From Bdellovibrio sp. GT3 (GTDB lineage Bacteria > Bdellovibrionota > Bdellovibrionia > Bdellovibrionales > Bdellovibrionaceae), in contig NZ_JBBNAD010000001.1 in the NCBI RefSeq assembly GCF_037996765.1, positions 62,001 through 126,000 of the forward strand: a stretch of DNA of 64,000 bases, given 5' to 3'. Under the pieces are notes generated by a model, which saw only the letters and a program-made list of their open reading frames with translations, did no database searches and had not been told where the DNA came from. Position 1 is the stretch's first letter, and each line of letters starts with the position of its first letter. A program made the position numbers and the translations under genes. Shown here in pieces: positions 1-8,574 of this stretch.

Positions 1-546
1 AATTTTTGTGAAAATCATCCAGCGGGAGCAGCCATCCAATAATGCAGCTTCTTCCAGTTCACGCGGAATAGTGTCGTAGTAGGCCTTCATTTGCCAGATA
101 CAGAATGGCAGTGCGGTTGAGGAGTAAATAATGAACAAACCCCAAAAGCTGTCGATCAGGTGTAACTGGGACAAAATAATGAAAAACGGCAGCATCAACA
201 TCGTTGCCGGAAACATTTGTGTCGTCAGCAAAGAGAACAGCATCATGTTACGACCGCGAAAGCGGTAGCGTGACAAAGCGTAGGCACTGCATGAAGCCAG
301 GGCAACACCCGCCAGGGTCGTCACACCGCTGATGATCAATGAGTTTTTCATCCAGATCAAAAAGTCAGTTTCGGTGAAAAGTGAAACAAAGTTTTTGTAA
401 GTGGCGTTGGGTCCGATGATTTCCAGGCTTTGAGTTTGAAAGGCGTTATCGCCACGCAAAGACACGGAGATCACATAGACAATCGGATACAGTGAAAACA
501 CCGCGAACAACAAAACAGAGATCCATGCAAAAAGACGTTTCAACAT
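1..546 (-). CDS. malG: Maltose/maltodextrin ABC transporter permease MalG (3' end outside window)
   Basis: Inner-membrane permease of the carbohydrate-uptake family (CUT1). 182 codons are visible from an ATG at 546; the gene runs off the left edge. The translation starts with a hydrophobic segment (MLKRLFAWISVLL), continues through several membrane helices and reaches the EAA loop at the window edge (ELEEAALLDGCSRW), the conserved site that contacts the ATPase subunit. The ATG shares its A with the TAA stop of the upstream malEF gene (TAATG), so the two are translationally coupled. The ATPase (MalK) is not in the window. Family assignment is firm; the exact sugar is inferred from the pullulanase and porin next door. 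Confidence 0.9.
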   Translation of the reverse strand, partial: MLKRLFAWISVLLFAVFSLYPIVYVISVSLRGDNAFQTQSLEIIGPNATYKNFVSLFTETDFLIWMKNSLIISGVTTLAGVALASCSAYALSRYRFRGRNMMLFSLLTTQMFPATMLMLPFFIILSQLHLIDSFWGLFIIYSSTALPFCIWQMKAYYDTIPRELEEAALLDGCSRWMIFTKI

Positions 547-2744
547 TACTTGGTCTCCTTTTTGTACTGAGACTTGAGCATGCCCAATCCCCAGATAACC
601 AGGATCAGGAAGATCAGAACTGAAACCGCAGCCGCGTAACCATAGCGATACAAGTTGAAGGCCGCTTTATAAACATAGGATACCAGGATGTGTGTTTGGT
701 CGCCCGGTTCGCCGGCGTTGGATACCAGCCAGATCACATTCAAATTGTTGAAAGTCCAGATCGAACCCAAAAGTGCCGCCGGTACCATGACTGGCAAAAG
801 CAATGGCCACGTGATGTGACGGAAACGCTGCCAGGAAGTGGCGCCATCCAGACGAGCGGCTTCGTACAGTGAGCCTGGAATTGATTGCAAGCCACCCAAT
901 GCAACGATCATCATGAATGGGAATCCCAACCAAACGTTGGTGATGATACAGGCGATGAATGCCGTGGTTGGCTGACTTAACCATTGAACCGGCGACAGTT
1001 GCAGGAAGTTTTGCAAAAAGATGTTAATCGGCCCGTATTCCTGATTGAACATCGCACGCCAGGTGAGTGCGGTGATGTATTGAGGCACTGCCCATGGGAT
1101 AATTAAAAGAGCGCGCCAGAATCCCTTGAATGGCATCACAGAATCAATCACCACCGCTAGGAAAACCCCTAGAGTGACGTGGAAGAAAACGTTGGAGACC
1201 GTCCAGATAATGGTTTTCAGGAACAGGGAGTAAAACTTCGGATCAGAGAGTGCATTCACGTAATGAGTAAAGCCAACAAGGGACCAGTCCTGGAACGTGC
1301 GCAACGAGAAGTTCGAAAATGAAATCGCGATATTATAAAAGAACGGATAAACGATGACCGCAAAGATTCCGATGAATGCTGGCAGCATCATATAATACGC
1401 AAAACGATTCGGACCATTGAAGCCTTTGATAAACGCAACCAGGGATTTGCGACCAGTCCACAGAACAAGCAGAATCACCAGTCCAAAAAAGACTTTGATG
1501 ACGATGGCGCCGGCATCCGGTTGCAATACTTCGTTCATTTCGGAAATTTGTTTTTCTGCCAAAACCTGCGCGCCTTGCGCACCAGCTTGTGGAGTCAAAC
1601 TGCCAGCCAATACTTTTTGGTATTGAATGCGCAAGCTGTCCCAGATGGCACGGACCTCAGGTACGATGGGCATTGGGTGGCCGACTTCCATAATGTCAGC
1701 GGAGATTTTCAGAAGTGGATTATTTTTTACAACGTCGGTATTGCGGGCTTCCAGATTGGAAGGAAGGGTTCCCACTTTTTCGGCGAATTGCAATTGCACG
1801 GCGGTCGATGTCAGGTAACGCAGAAGTTTAATCGCAGCCGCTTCATGTTCCGGAGACTTCATATTCACGTTCAGTGAATAACCCTTGGTTCCAACCAGGG
1901 AGGCTGGCCATTTGCCAGTGCCGGAAATCATCGGAATACGGGTGATGCCAAAATCAACTTTGGCTTCTTTGTAGTCGCCCCAAGACCAGTCACCATTGAT
2001 CAGCATGGCAGCCTTGCCGTCTTTGAAAAGGGCGTTGGCAGTTTCGTAATCGCACTCTTTCGGGATGATTTTATACTTATCGCGCAAATCCAAAATAAAT
2101 TGGAAGGTGTTCGCCAAGGCAGACGTATTCAGGTTCGGTTGCACATCGTTTTTGATGAAGTCGTCACCAAAAGCCGGAATGAAAGGCGCAAAGAAAAACG
2201 GCTCTGTATAATTGAAGACCAAGCCCCATTGATCCACGCGACCGTCTTTGTTGCGATCAACAGTCAGGCGGCGCCCCATCTCGATCAATTCATCAGAGTT
2301 ACGAGGCGGGACAGGCAGAATGGCTTTATTATAGATCAACATCAGGTGATTTCCGACGGAGTCACCGATGGCGAAATGTTTGCCGTTGTAAGTTGGCGCG
2401 GCTAAAGGGTCGAACTGTGTGAAATAATCCTGTCCCAAGACTTCGTCCAAAGGACGGATGATTCCCATGGTTGCAAACGGACCGATTTGGTCAGAAGGAC
2501 CGTAAACCAATTCAGGGCCCGAGCCACCCATGGCAGCTGATTGATATCCACTGCGCAGCTCTTCTGTTTCACGGTAAGTGGACTGAACGATGATGTCGGG
2601 ATTTTGTTTTTCAAAATCTTTTAAAACTTCTGCAAGGACCTGACGGTGTCCATAAATCATCTGATGCCAGACGTGCACCCGGATTTTTTCGGCTTGCGCC
2701 GCCATTGAACAGAATGTGATCAGCAAAAACAAATAATAGCGCAT
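546..2744 (-). CDS. Fused maltodextrin-binding protein and permease (MalE-MalF fusion)
   Basis: A single 732-residue chain joins two parts of an ABC importer that are normally separate. Residues 1-19 look like a signal peptide (MRYYLFLLITFCSMAAQA). Residues about 20-405 are a type 1 extracellular solute-binding domain with typical pieces such as YNKAILP, GLVFNYTEP and AAMLINGDWSW. A membrane segment near residue 415-432 leads into a MalF-type permease with the EAA loop (LYEAARLDGATSW). The start is the ATG at 2744, overlapping the TGA of the pullulanase gene (TGATG); a TTG one codon upstream is possible. The tethered binding domain should sit on the periplasmic face and feed its own channel. 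The fusion has no visible frameshift or leftover junction. Confidence 0.88.
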   Translation of the reverse strand: MRYYLFLLITFCSMAAQAEKIRVHVWHQMIYGHRQVLAEVLKDFEKQNPDIIVQSTYRETEELRSGYQSAAMGGSGPELVYGPSDQIGPFATMGIIRPLDEVLGQDYFTQFDPLAAPTYNGKHFAIGDSVGNHLMLIYNKAILPVPPRNSDELIEMGRRLTVDRNKDGRVDQWGLVFNYTEPFFFAPFIPAFGDDFIKNDVQPNLNTSALANTFQFILDLRDKYKIIPKECDYETANALFKDGKAAMLINGDWSWGDYKEAKVDFGITRIPMISGTGKWPASLVGTKGYSLNVNMKSPEHEAAAIKLLRYLTSTAVQLQFAEKVGTLPSNLEARNTDVVKNNPLLKISADIMEVGHPMPIVPEVRAIWDSLRIQYQKVLAGSLTPQAGAQGAQVLAEKQISEMNEVLQPDAGAIVIKVFFGLVILLVLWTGRKSLVAFIKGFNGPNRFAYYMMLPAFIGIFAVIVYPFFYNIAISFSNFSLRTFQDWSLVGFTHYVNALSDPKFYSLFLKTIIWTVSNVFFHVTLGVFLAVVIDSVMPFKGFWRALLIIPWAVPQYITALTWRAMFNQEYGPINIFLQNFLQLSPVQWLSQPTTAFIACIITNVWLGFPFMMIVALGGLQSIPGSLYEAARLDGATSWQRFRHITWPLLLPVMVPAALLGSIWTFNNLNVIWLVSNAGEPGDQTHILVSYVYKAAFNLYRYGYAAAVSVLIFLILVIWGLGMLKSQYKKETK

Positions 2745-5434
2745 CAATTAACACCTTTGAACAGGGATCCCTTATTCAGGCGCAGAACCACTGTCGTCAC
2801 GCCTGGAATTTGGATCTGGGACTGAGCGCGATTCAGAATCACTTGCGCAAGCGCAGGATCCACATGCGGGCCAAACGAAGGATCGAAACCCCAGTTGTAG
2901 CTCAGTACCTTGTGAGAGAACACTCGAGGATTTTTCGAGCTATTAAACAAAACCAGAATCGCTTCACGCTGATCGTGCAGAACCATGGCGATCAAACCTG
3001 GATCAATCGTGCCTTCATTATCAATGAAGACCAGGCCCTTCATGATCTCATCCAAAGAGTTCATTTTGAATAGGGGACTGCTGCGGCGAAGACGCAGAAG
3101 TGCTTTATAGTAGTTTGAAGTCTGAGAGATCAACTGAGGAGTGACTTTCAAAGCCGGATCCTGCAAACGAGGCTGCCAGAAGGACCAGTCATCATAGTTT
3201 TTCCAAGCGGGTGGCAGACCCTCGCCCCAGTAGTTGTCATTTCCATGCCAGTTCAGGCGATTGAAGAAATCACCGGAGTCATAGGAATCCTGATCACCAT
3301 TTTTTGAGCGCAATAATTCCACGCCGGATTCCATGAATGGAATTCCCTGGCTGAGCATTGGAATCGCCATGGCCAACTGATGCATACGTTGACGTTCACT
3401 GGCGGAAGCAGTTCCCGGCGTACGGCCGTAAGAGTAGAATGGGGCTTTCGCCTGAACAGCATCCCACAATGTGTAACCATCGTGTGCGGAGACGTAATTG
3501 ATGGTTTCGATCGGCTCGGCAGAGGTCGCAACCGGACTGTTGCGATACATCAGGTTGCCACCGTAAATCACGTTGCCGTAGTGCTCACGGAAAGTGAAGT
3601 CGCGCAGATTTCCAGCCAAGCCCACTTTGACAACGTCACCCAAGTGGCGAAGTTTGCCCATTTGCAGATTCAAATCAGTGGGCGTGTTGCGGTTGGCAGG
3701 TTCGTTGTTGAAATCAAAATACAGACCGGTCGCGAAACCCTGATCTGATTTTTCAGAGGAGCTTGTTGTTCCGCCGCGGACAGCATCGCGCAAACGGTCG
3801 TTGAAGAAGCCGATTCCCGTGCCATAGGCATTGAGCTGGCTCATCGCCTCTTGCGGATTCTTGTTATAGAACGAACCAAAGGGCCAGCCCTCACCATATA
3901 AATAGATGCGGGAGCCATCAACGCCATCACGCTGCAAAGTCAGGGAGCGCAAAGCATCCTTGATCTTCATCATCGTTGAGCGGGAGTGGAAGGCCATCAA
4001 ATCAAAACGGAAAGCATCGATCTTGTATGCTTTTGCCCAGTGGACAACCGAATCGATCATCAGTTTTTCCATCATGAAGTTTTCACTCGCGGTATCCGCG
4101 CAGCACGAACTGCTGTGAGTGTAGCCATCATCCGTCAGACGATAGTAGTAAAGCGGTACAATTTTATCGAAAACAGAGAAAGCGCTTAAGCCGTTTTCAT
4201 AGGTATGGTTGAACACCACGTCCTGTACCACGCGCAGGCCCAGATTGTTGATCGCCTGAACCATGGTGCGAGTTTCGCGCACACGGGAAAGTCCATGGGG
4301 ATCCATCGCATAGCTGCCATCCGGTACGAAGAAATGAACCGGATCATAACCCCAGTTAAAGGCATCACGGGCACGAATTTGCGCAAGCGCCCCTTGAGCG
4401 TCCTGCAAATTGGAAGACGATGGATTGATGGTTTCCCAGGTGGCTCGATTTTCATTCACTGAGCCAATGTCGTTAAACGGCAGCAAATGCAAATGAGTCA
4501 AACCGGCGTCCGCCAAGGATTTCAAATACTGGGAGCCATTGCCGCTGGTTTGCGCAAAGGCATCATAAGTACCGCGGTAAACGAAGGGGATGCTGTCGTC
4601 GTTCGCGCTGAAGTCACGGATGTGAAGTTCATAGATTGTTATGTCTTTGAAAGAATTCAAATAGGGTTTTGTCAGGTTATCCCATCCATATGGTTTTGAT
4701 TCGGCGCTCTCCAAATCAACCAGTTGAGATTTTGCCCCGTTCATAGCAAGACTCAGACTATAGGGATCAGTGACCAGTGACGTTTCCATTTTATCTGTAA
4801 GCGGGTGGTAAACACTGACTTCGTACAGGTAGTAATAATTTTGATACTGACGAGGAACCAATGTCGTCCAAACACCGTTTTGATAAGTCGGAACAAGTAC
4901 AACATCTGATTGCAGCGATGTCGGGGATGCAAACAGTGCTACACGCACGCTGTAAGCTGTTGGTGCCCAAAGTTTCAACTGAAACTGGGAGCCCTGATTC
5001 GTCAATCCAAGATCGTTGCCATGATAAGCGTAAAGCTCATCCAGCAGACCGGCATATTGAATCGGTGTCGAGTCCAGGAGCTGATTCTTATCGTTCGTCA
5101 CGAAAACTTTCAGCGGACGATGAATAAGATCTTCAATGATCTGACGATTTAAAGAAGCCGTACTGACAACTGCATAGTTGTCCTGACGTTGCAGCACCGG
5201 AAGGGGGTAAGTGCGCGAAACATCTTTGAAATTAATTTCAGAGTTAGCCAGTTGGAACATCATGTTGTCAGCAACGCGCAGTCCTTGTGGAAGCTTCACC
5301 AACATTTTTTGAGAGCTGAGCCATTGAGCGCGCGCCGGAGCCGTTGCGGCAACAACAGTATTGCCGGCAATAAGCATCGCAATCGCCACGATAAAACTAA
5401 TAGCACTTAGGTTCTTGAAGGTTCGATCTAGCAA
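2744..5434 (-). CDS. pulA: Secreted pullulanase-type alpha-1,6-glucosidase (GH13)
   Basis: Debranching enzyme expected to cut alpha-1,6 links of glycogen or pullulan-type oligosaccharides. The 896-residue chain has an N-terminal hydrophobic export signal (AISFIVAIAMLIAG), beta-sandwich domains in the first third, then the GH13 barrel. Visible motifs are the pullulanase signature FNWGYDP, region I (DVVFNH), region II with the nucleophile Asp (FRFDLMAFH), region III with the acid Glu (YGEGW) and region IV (SAHDGYTLWD). The likely start is TTG at 5434, preceded by AAGGGGA; the nearby ATG is in a frame that stops at once. First gene of the pul-malEF-malG operon. Likely job: degrading prey glycogen for import by the adjacent transporter. 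Periplasmic or secreted location is inferred from the signal. Confidence 0.92.
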   Translation of the reverse strand: MLDRTFKNLSAISFIVAIAMLIAGNTVVAATAPARAQWLSSQKMLVKLPQGLRVADNMMFQLANSEINFKDVSRTYPLPVLQRQDNYAVVSTASLNRQIIEDLIHRPLKVFVTNDKNQLLDSTPIQYAGLLDELYAYHGNDLGLTNQGSQFQLKLWAPTAYSVRVALFASPTSLQSDVVLVPTYQNGVWTTLVPRQYQNYYYLYEVSVYHPLTDKMETSLVTDPYSLSLAMNGAKSQLVDLESAESKPYGWDNLTKPYLNSFKDITIYELHIRDFSANDDSIPFVYRGTYDAFAQTSGNGSQYLKSLADAGLTHLHLLPFNDIGSVNENRATWETINPSSSNLQDAQGALAQIRARDAFNWGYDPVHFFVPDGSYAMDPHGLSRVRETRTMVQAINNLGLRVVQDVVFNHTYENGLSAFSVFDKIVPLYYYRLTDDGYTHSSSCCADTASENFMMEKLMIDSVVHWAKAYKIDAFRFDLMAFHSRSTMMKIKDALRSLTLQRDGVDGSRIYLYGEGWPFGSFYNKNPQEAMSQLNAYGTGIGFFNDRLRDAVRGGTTSSSEKSDQGFATGLYFDFNNEPANRNTPTDLNLQMGKLRHLGDVVKVGLAGNLRDFTFREHYGNVIYGGNLMYRNSPVATSAEPIETINYVSAHDGYTLWDAVQAKAPFYSYGRTPGTASASERQRMHQLAMAIPMLSQGIPFMESGVELLRSKNGDQDSYDSGDFFNRLNWHGNDNYWGEGLPPAWKNYDDWSFWQPRLQDPALKVTPQLISQTSNYYKALLRLRRSSPLFKMNSLDEIMKGLVFIDNEGTIDPGLIAMVLHDQREAILVLFNSSKNPRVFSHKVLSYNWGFDPSFGPHVDPALAQVILNRAQSQIQIPGVTTVVLRLNKGSLFKGVN

Positions 5435-5527
5435 AGCATCCCCTTAATTTTTTTGCTAATTCCACGCATAAGTTCTGGCCAGGGCGGGACTTTATGGGTA
5501 AGCCTCGGGTTTTTCAAGGAATGGTGT
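5435..5527. promoter_or_regulatory. Divergent intergenic region between pullulanase operon and porin
   Basis: This 93-bp gap must hold the promoters for the leftward pullulanase-transporter operon and the rightward porin gene. I see Shine-Dalgarno sequences on both sides (AAGGGGA for the leftward TTG start, AAGGA for the rightward ATG) but no convincing consensus -35/-10 pair and no recognisable operator. Shared control of both transcription units is inferred only from the arrangement. Confidence 0.5.
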
Positions 5528-6847
5528 ATGAAAAAAATCTTTTGGGTTCTTACGATTTTGCTCGCGTCTTTTGACGCATATGCTCTGGATGCGGACTTTA
5601 CAACCTATCTTCGTGGCGGAACTGGTGTCAGCCAAGAGGGGGGTAAGATGGAGTGTTTCCGCAACCAAGATTTGCCCGGTAATTTCCTGCGTTTAGGAAA
5701 TGAATGCGATTTCTACACGGAATTGGGGTTTGTTTTTCACCATAAAAAAGCTACAGAGGCCGATCCCTCTTTTTTCCGAACGCAACTTCGCTATGCATAT
5801 AGTTCTGAGGGCTTGCGTCAATGGGAGTCTGGCAAACAGACTATAGATACTTCAGGGACCAATCCGACGGCTACGGTTTCGATTCCAAAATCCGAGATCG
5901 AAGCCTACGTAAAAGCCGGTGGTTTCGATGGCAATCCCATCGAATATTGGGTGGGGAAAAGATTCTACCGCGATATCGATTTGTTTATCTTTGATTGGTA
6001 CTACTATGGCGAAATGGCCGGTGTTGGTGCCGGACTGGAAGCGATTCCTGTGGGACCGGGCAAGTTGGCCATCGCGAATCTGATTCAAGCCAATGAAGAC
6101 TTCAACACCACTTCAGTCGGTCGCCCGGTTTTGAATATCTGGGATTTCCGCTACACGTCTATTCCTGTATTTGCAGAACAAAAAATCAGCTTCTGGGGAG
6201 TCTACGCGTGGGCGAAAGGAAGCACGACCACTACAGCACCGGTGACAACTTTTGAGGCAACGAACGGATATGTTCTTGCAACGAAATTGGAAGGTCCGGC
6301 GTTTTCAGGCTACAACAAAGCGGCCTTGGAATTCGGCCAGGGTGCGATGAGTGGCTTCAATGTTTACGGTAACAGTGCGGTGGATACAGCGAAGGCGGAC
6401 CAGCTTGCACAAAACAAAGCCTGGAATGTGCGCCTTGTTGAAGACTGGTCCATGGATGTGACTGATCGCTGGGCGGTATTGTTTGGATTTGCCGCAAACT
6501 ACGGCAGCAACGGTAAAGAGCAAAATGATCGAGTGCAGTGGCAGGCAATTGGTATACGTCCGATTTACTATTTCACGGATCGTTTTCAGGTGGCTCTTGA
6601 AACTGGTTACAACCGCTACGAAGATGAAAGTGAAGGCGTTGGAGCCCGTGATCTAGGTCGTGTTGCCATCGCTCCGCAGTTGTCCTTCACGAAAAGTATG
6701 TGGGGTCGTCCGGTCATGAGAGCTTACGCTGCATACTCGTTCTGGAATGATGCCAATAAAGGCGGCTATATCGGTAGCGCAGCTCCGACTTTCGCGGACA
6801 AAAATAACGGCTTCAATGTGGGCTACCAATACGAAGTTTGGTTTTAA
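5528..6847 (+). CDS. Maltoporin-like outer-membrane carbohydrate porin
   Basis: A 439-residue LamB-type porin, expected to be an 18-stranded trimeric barrel passing maltodextrins across the outer membrane. It has a clear signal peptide (MKKIFWVLTILLASFDAYA, cut before LDADF) and LamB hallmarks: the TYLRGGTG start of the mature chain, a Cys-containing loop near FRLGNECDFYTELGF, VGKRFYRDIDLFIFDWYYY, and a C-terminal aromatic strand ending GYQYEVWF. The ATG at 5528 is chosen over in-frame upstream starts because AAGGA lies just before it and the signal peptide begins there. Divergent from the pullulanase/ABC operon, so it completes the uptake route: porin, debranching enzyme, binding protein, importer. 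Confidence 0.88.
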   Translation: MKKIFWVLTILLASFDAYALDADFTTYLRGGTGVSQEGGKMECFRNQDLPGNFLRLGNECDFYTELGFVFHHKKATEADPSFFRTQLRYAYSSEGLRQWESGKQTIDTSGTNPTATVSIPKSEIEAYVKAGGFDGNPIEYWVGKRFYRDIDLFIFDWYYYGEMAGVGAGLEAIPVGPGKLAIANLIQANEDFNTTSVGRPVLNIWDFRYTSIPVFAEQKISFWGVYAWAKGSTTTTAPVTTFEATNGYVLATKLEGPAFSGYNKAALEFGQGAMSGFNVYGNSAVDTAKADQLAQNKAWNVRLVEDWSMDVTDRWAVLFGFAANYGSNGKEQNDRVQWQAIGIRPIYYFTDRFQVALETGYNRYEDESEGVGARDLGRVAIAPQLSFTKSMWGRPVMRAYAAYSFWNDANKGGYIGSAAPTFADKNNGFNVGYQYEVWF

Positions 6848-6867
6848 TTTAGTTCTAATTTGATACG

Positions 6868-6892
6868 AAACCCCGATCCAAGGTCGGGGTTT
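6868..6892 (+). terminator. Rho-independent terminator after porin gene
   Basis: A perfect 9-bp stem (AAACCCCGA / TCGGGGTTT) with a 7-base loop starts 20 bp after the porin stop codon and is followed by a T-rich run (TTATTTGGTT). It separates the porin gene from dgcB. Confidence 0.8.
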
Positions 6893-6902
6893 ATTTGGTT
6901 CA

Positions 6903-6931
6903 TTGTCACGCCTTGCTCCCTTCCCTATAAT
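6903..6931 (+). promoter_or_regulatory. Sigma-70-type promoter of dgcB (apparently leaderless)
   Basis: TTGTCA at 6903-6908 and a perfect TATAAT at 6926-6931 are separated by exactly 17 bp. The expected transcription start (6-8 bases after the -10 box) falls at 6937-6939, and the ATG of dgcB is at 6939. No Shine-Dalgarno sequence precedes that ATG, so the message is probably leaderless or nearly so. Confidence 0.75.
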
Positions 6932-6938
6932 TGTCGTT

Positions 6939-7871
6939 ATGGTTAACAATGACGATTCTTCTGATAATTTGGAAAAAACCAGTATAGTTGCGAGCGACAC
7001 CTTCAAAGGAAGATTGCGTGAGGCTGATGAAGTGCCTCCGGCAATTTTGGTTTTGATCGGGCCTCCGGGTTACGTGGGTAAACAGTATCCGATCACGGCG
7101 AGCGATATCACAATCGGTCGTTCCGTCGAGAGTCAGGTTTACATCGATGATAAAAGTTTAAGTCGTTCCCATGCCAAGTTCGCAGTGAACGGAAGTGAGG
7201 TTTCGATCATTGATTTGGGCTCCACCAATAAAACAGTGGTTAACGGTCAAACGATTCCAGCATTGGCTTCCTGCCTTTTGAAAAACAATGATCAGATTAA
7301 AACTGGCAACGTTATTTTCAAGTTCCTTGAAAAAGGCAGCTTGGAAGCGATGAGTACTTCCGCTTTGTACGAGCGTGCGCAAAAAGATGCGCTGACTGGT
7401 GCGCATTCCAAAGGGGCCTTGATTGAAAAAGGACCTGAGGCGATGAAGCGTTCTGAAGTTTTGAACGAGCCATTAAGTCTGGTTACTTTTGATATCGATC
7501 ATTTCAAAAAAATCAACGACGGTTACGGACATCCGGGCGGCGATTACGTTCTGAAGGAACTTTGCCGTATCGTGATTATGAAACTGATTCGTGCGAATGA
7601 CTTCTTTGCCCGCTACGGTGGGGAGGAATTCGTTCTGCTGCTTTCCGGCTCCAATGCCAAGGTGGCAGCTGAGGTTGGTGAACGTATTCGTCACACAATC
7701 GAAACCAGCGAGTTTGTCTTTGAAGGCAAGAAAATTGCTGTCACGATCTCTGTCGGTGTTGCGACAAAATATGCAGCAGAAACAGAGTGGACTCAGTTGT
7801 ACGAACGTGCCGATAAAGCCTTGTATCAATCAAAACAAGGTGGCCGAAACATGGTCACAGTTGCTCCATAA
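6939..7871 (+). CDS. dgcB: Diguanylate cyclase with N-terminal FHA domain (DgcB-like)
   Basis: Makes cyclic-di-GMP from two GTP. The 310-residue chain has a short tail (residues 1-30), an FHA phosphothreonine-binding domain (about 40-130; motifs IGRS, SLSRSHAKF, LGSTNKTVVNG) and a GGDEF domain (about 145-310). The active-site loop reads RYGGEEF, and an inhibitory I-site RxxD (RAND) lies five residues before it, so catalysis and product inhibition should both be intact. The tail carries Thr14 in a LEKTS context. In B. bacteriovorus HD100 I recall DgcB (Bd0742) having the same layout, with tail phosphothreonine sensed by the FHA domain, and being needed for prey invasion. The ATG at 6939 gives that numbering; no other nearby start fits. 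Confidence 0.9.
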   Translation: MVNNDDSSDNLEKTSIVASDTFKGRLREADEVPPAILVLIGPPGYVGKQYPITASDITIGRSVESQVYIDDKSLSRSHAKFAVNGSEVSIIDLGSTNKTVVNGQTIPALASCLLKNNDQIKTGNVIFKFLEKGSLEAMSTSALYERAQKDALTGAHSKGALIEKGPEAMKRSEVLNEPLSLVTFDIDHFKKINDGYGHPGGDYVLKELCRIVIMKLIRANDFFARYGGEEFVLLLSGSNAKVAAEVGERIRHTIETSEFVFEGKKIAVTISVGVATKYAAETEWTQLYERADKALYQSKQGGRNMVTVAP

Positions 7872-7900
7872 TCAGTTTGCGAGTTAAAGATTAAATACGA

Positions 7901-7930
7901 CCCACAGCTCGAAAGAGTTGTGGGTTTTTT
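7901..7930 (+). terminator. Rho-independent terminator after dgcB
   Basis: CCCACAGCTC and GAGTTGTGGG pair around a GAAA tetraloop with one wobble, directly followed by six T residues (7925-7930). A strong intrinsic terminator 30 bp past the dgcB stop. Confidence 0.9.
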
Positions 7931-8001
7931 GTGCTCGGCAGGCTGCTCTTTTAACGCTTCGTCCACACCATTGTAACTTCCCCAAAGTTTCGTTTAAATG
8001 A

Positions 8002-8021
8002 GGCTACCTTTGGAGGTAGCC
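8002..8021 (+). promoter_or_regulatory. Perfect inverted repeat overlapping the ribosome binding site of the DUF1993 gene
   Basis: GGCTACC (8002-8008) and GGTAGCC (8015-8021) flank a 6-base loop and abut the ATG at 8022. The Shine-Dalgarno GGAGG (8012-8016) lies partly in the loop and partly in the stem. In RNA this could limit ribosome access; in DNA it could be an operator. Confidence 0.6.
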
Positions 8022-8528
8022 ATGCTTTACGAAATCACAGTCCCGTATTTTATTAAAACACTTCACAATTTGGAAAACGTTCTGGAAAAAGGCGCGAAGT
8101 TTGCCGAGTCGAAAAAAATCGATATGGATGTTCTATTGAACTCTCGTTTGGCTCCGGATCAATTTCCTTTGGCTCGCCAAATTCAAATTGCCTGCGATAC
8201 TGCCAAGCTTGCGGCTTTCCGTTTAACTGAAAAAACAGCACCAACACATCCTGACACTGAAATAACTTATGCTGATTTTCAGGAAAGAATCAAAGGCACA
8301 ATTCGATATTTGGAATCTTTGTCTGCGGCTGATTTTAAAGATTCTGAATCAAAAAAGATCACGACTCCCCGTTGGGAAGGTCAGTGGGTGACCGGAGCAG
8401 AGTTCGTTTCTCATCACGCTTTGCCAAATCTTTATTTCCACGTAACAACAGCTTACTCAATCCTTCGTCACAATGGTGTTGAAGTGGGTAAGAAAGATTA
8501 CCTGGGGCCGATGCCTTTTAAAAAGTAG
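8022..8528 (+). CDS. DUF1993 family protein
   Basis: A 168-residue soluble protein of the DUF1993 family, recognised from its opening (MLYEITVPYFIKTLHNLENVLEKG), the LNSRLAPDQFPLARQIQIACDTAK region and the closing HHALPNLYFHVTTAYSILRHNGVEVGKKDYLG. The family is predicted to be helical and related to the DinB-like four-helix bundles; its biochemical role is unknown. The start is the ATG at 8022 with GGAGG six bases upstream, not the ATG at 7998. It lies between terminators (7901-7930 and 8537-8563), so it is probably a single-gene unit. No signal peptide or membrane segment. Confidence 0.85.
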   Translation: MLYEITVPYFIKTLHNLENVLEKGAKFAESKKIDMDVLLNSRLAPDQFPLARQIQIACDTAKLAAFRLTEKTAPTHPDTEITYADFQERIKGTIRYLESLSAADFKDSESKKITTPRWEGQWVTGAEFVSHHALPNLYFHVTTAYSILRHNGVEVGKKDYLGPMPFKK

Positions 8529-8536
8529 CTTGCGCG

Positions 8537-8563
8537 TTTCCACATCCGATTCGGATGTGGAAA
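8537..8563. terminator. Long palindromic hairpin between convergent genes
   Basis: A perfect 13-bp inverted repeat (TTTCCACATCCGA and its complement) around a single central base lies between the convergent DUF1993 and kinase genes. No strong T run follows on either strand, so it is a terminator by position and symmetry rather than by a full consensus. Confidence 0.6.
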
Positions 8564-8574
8564 TTGCGGGATTG

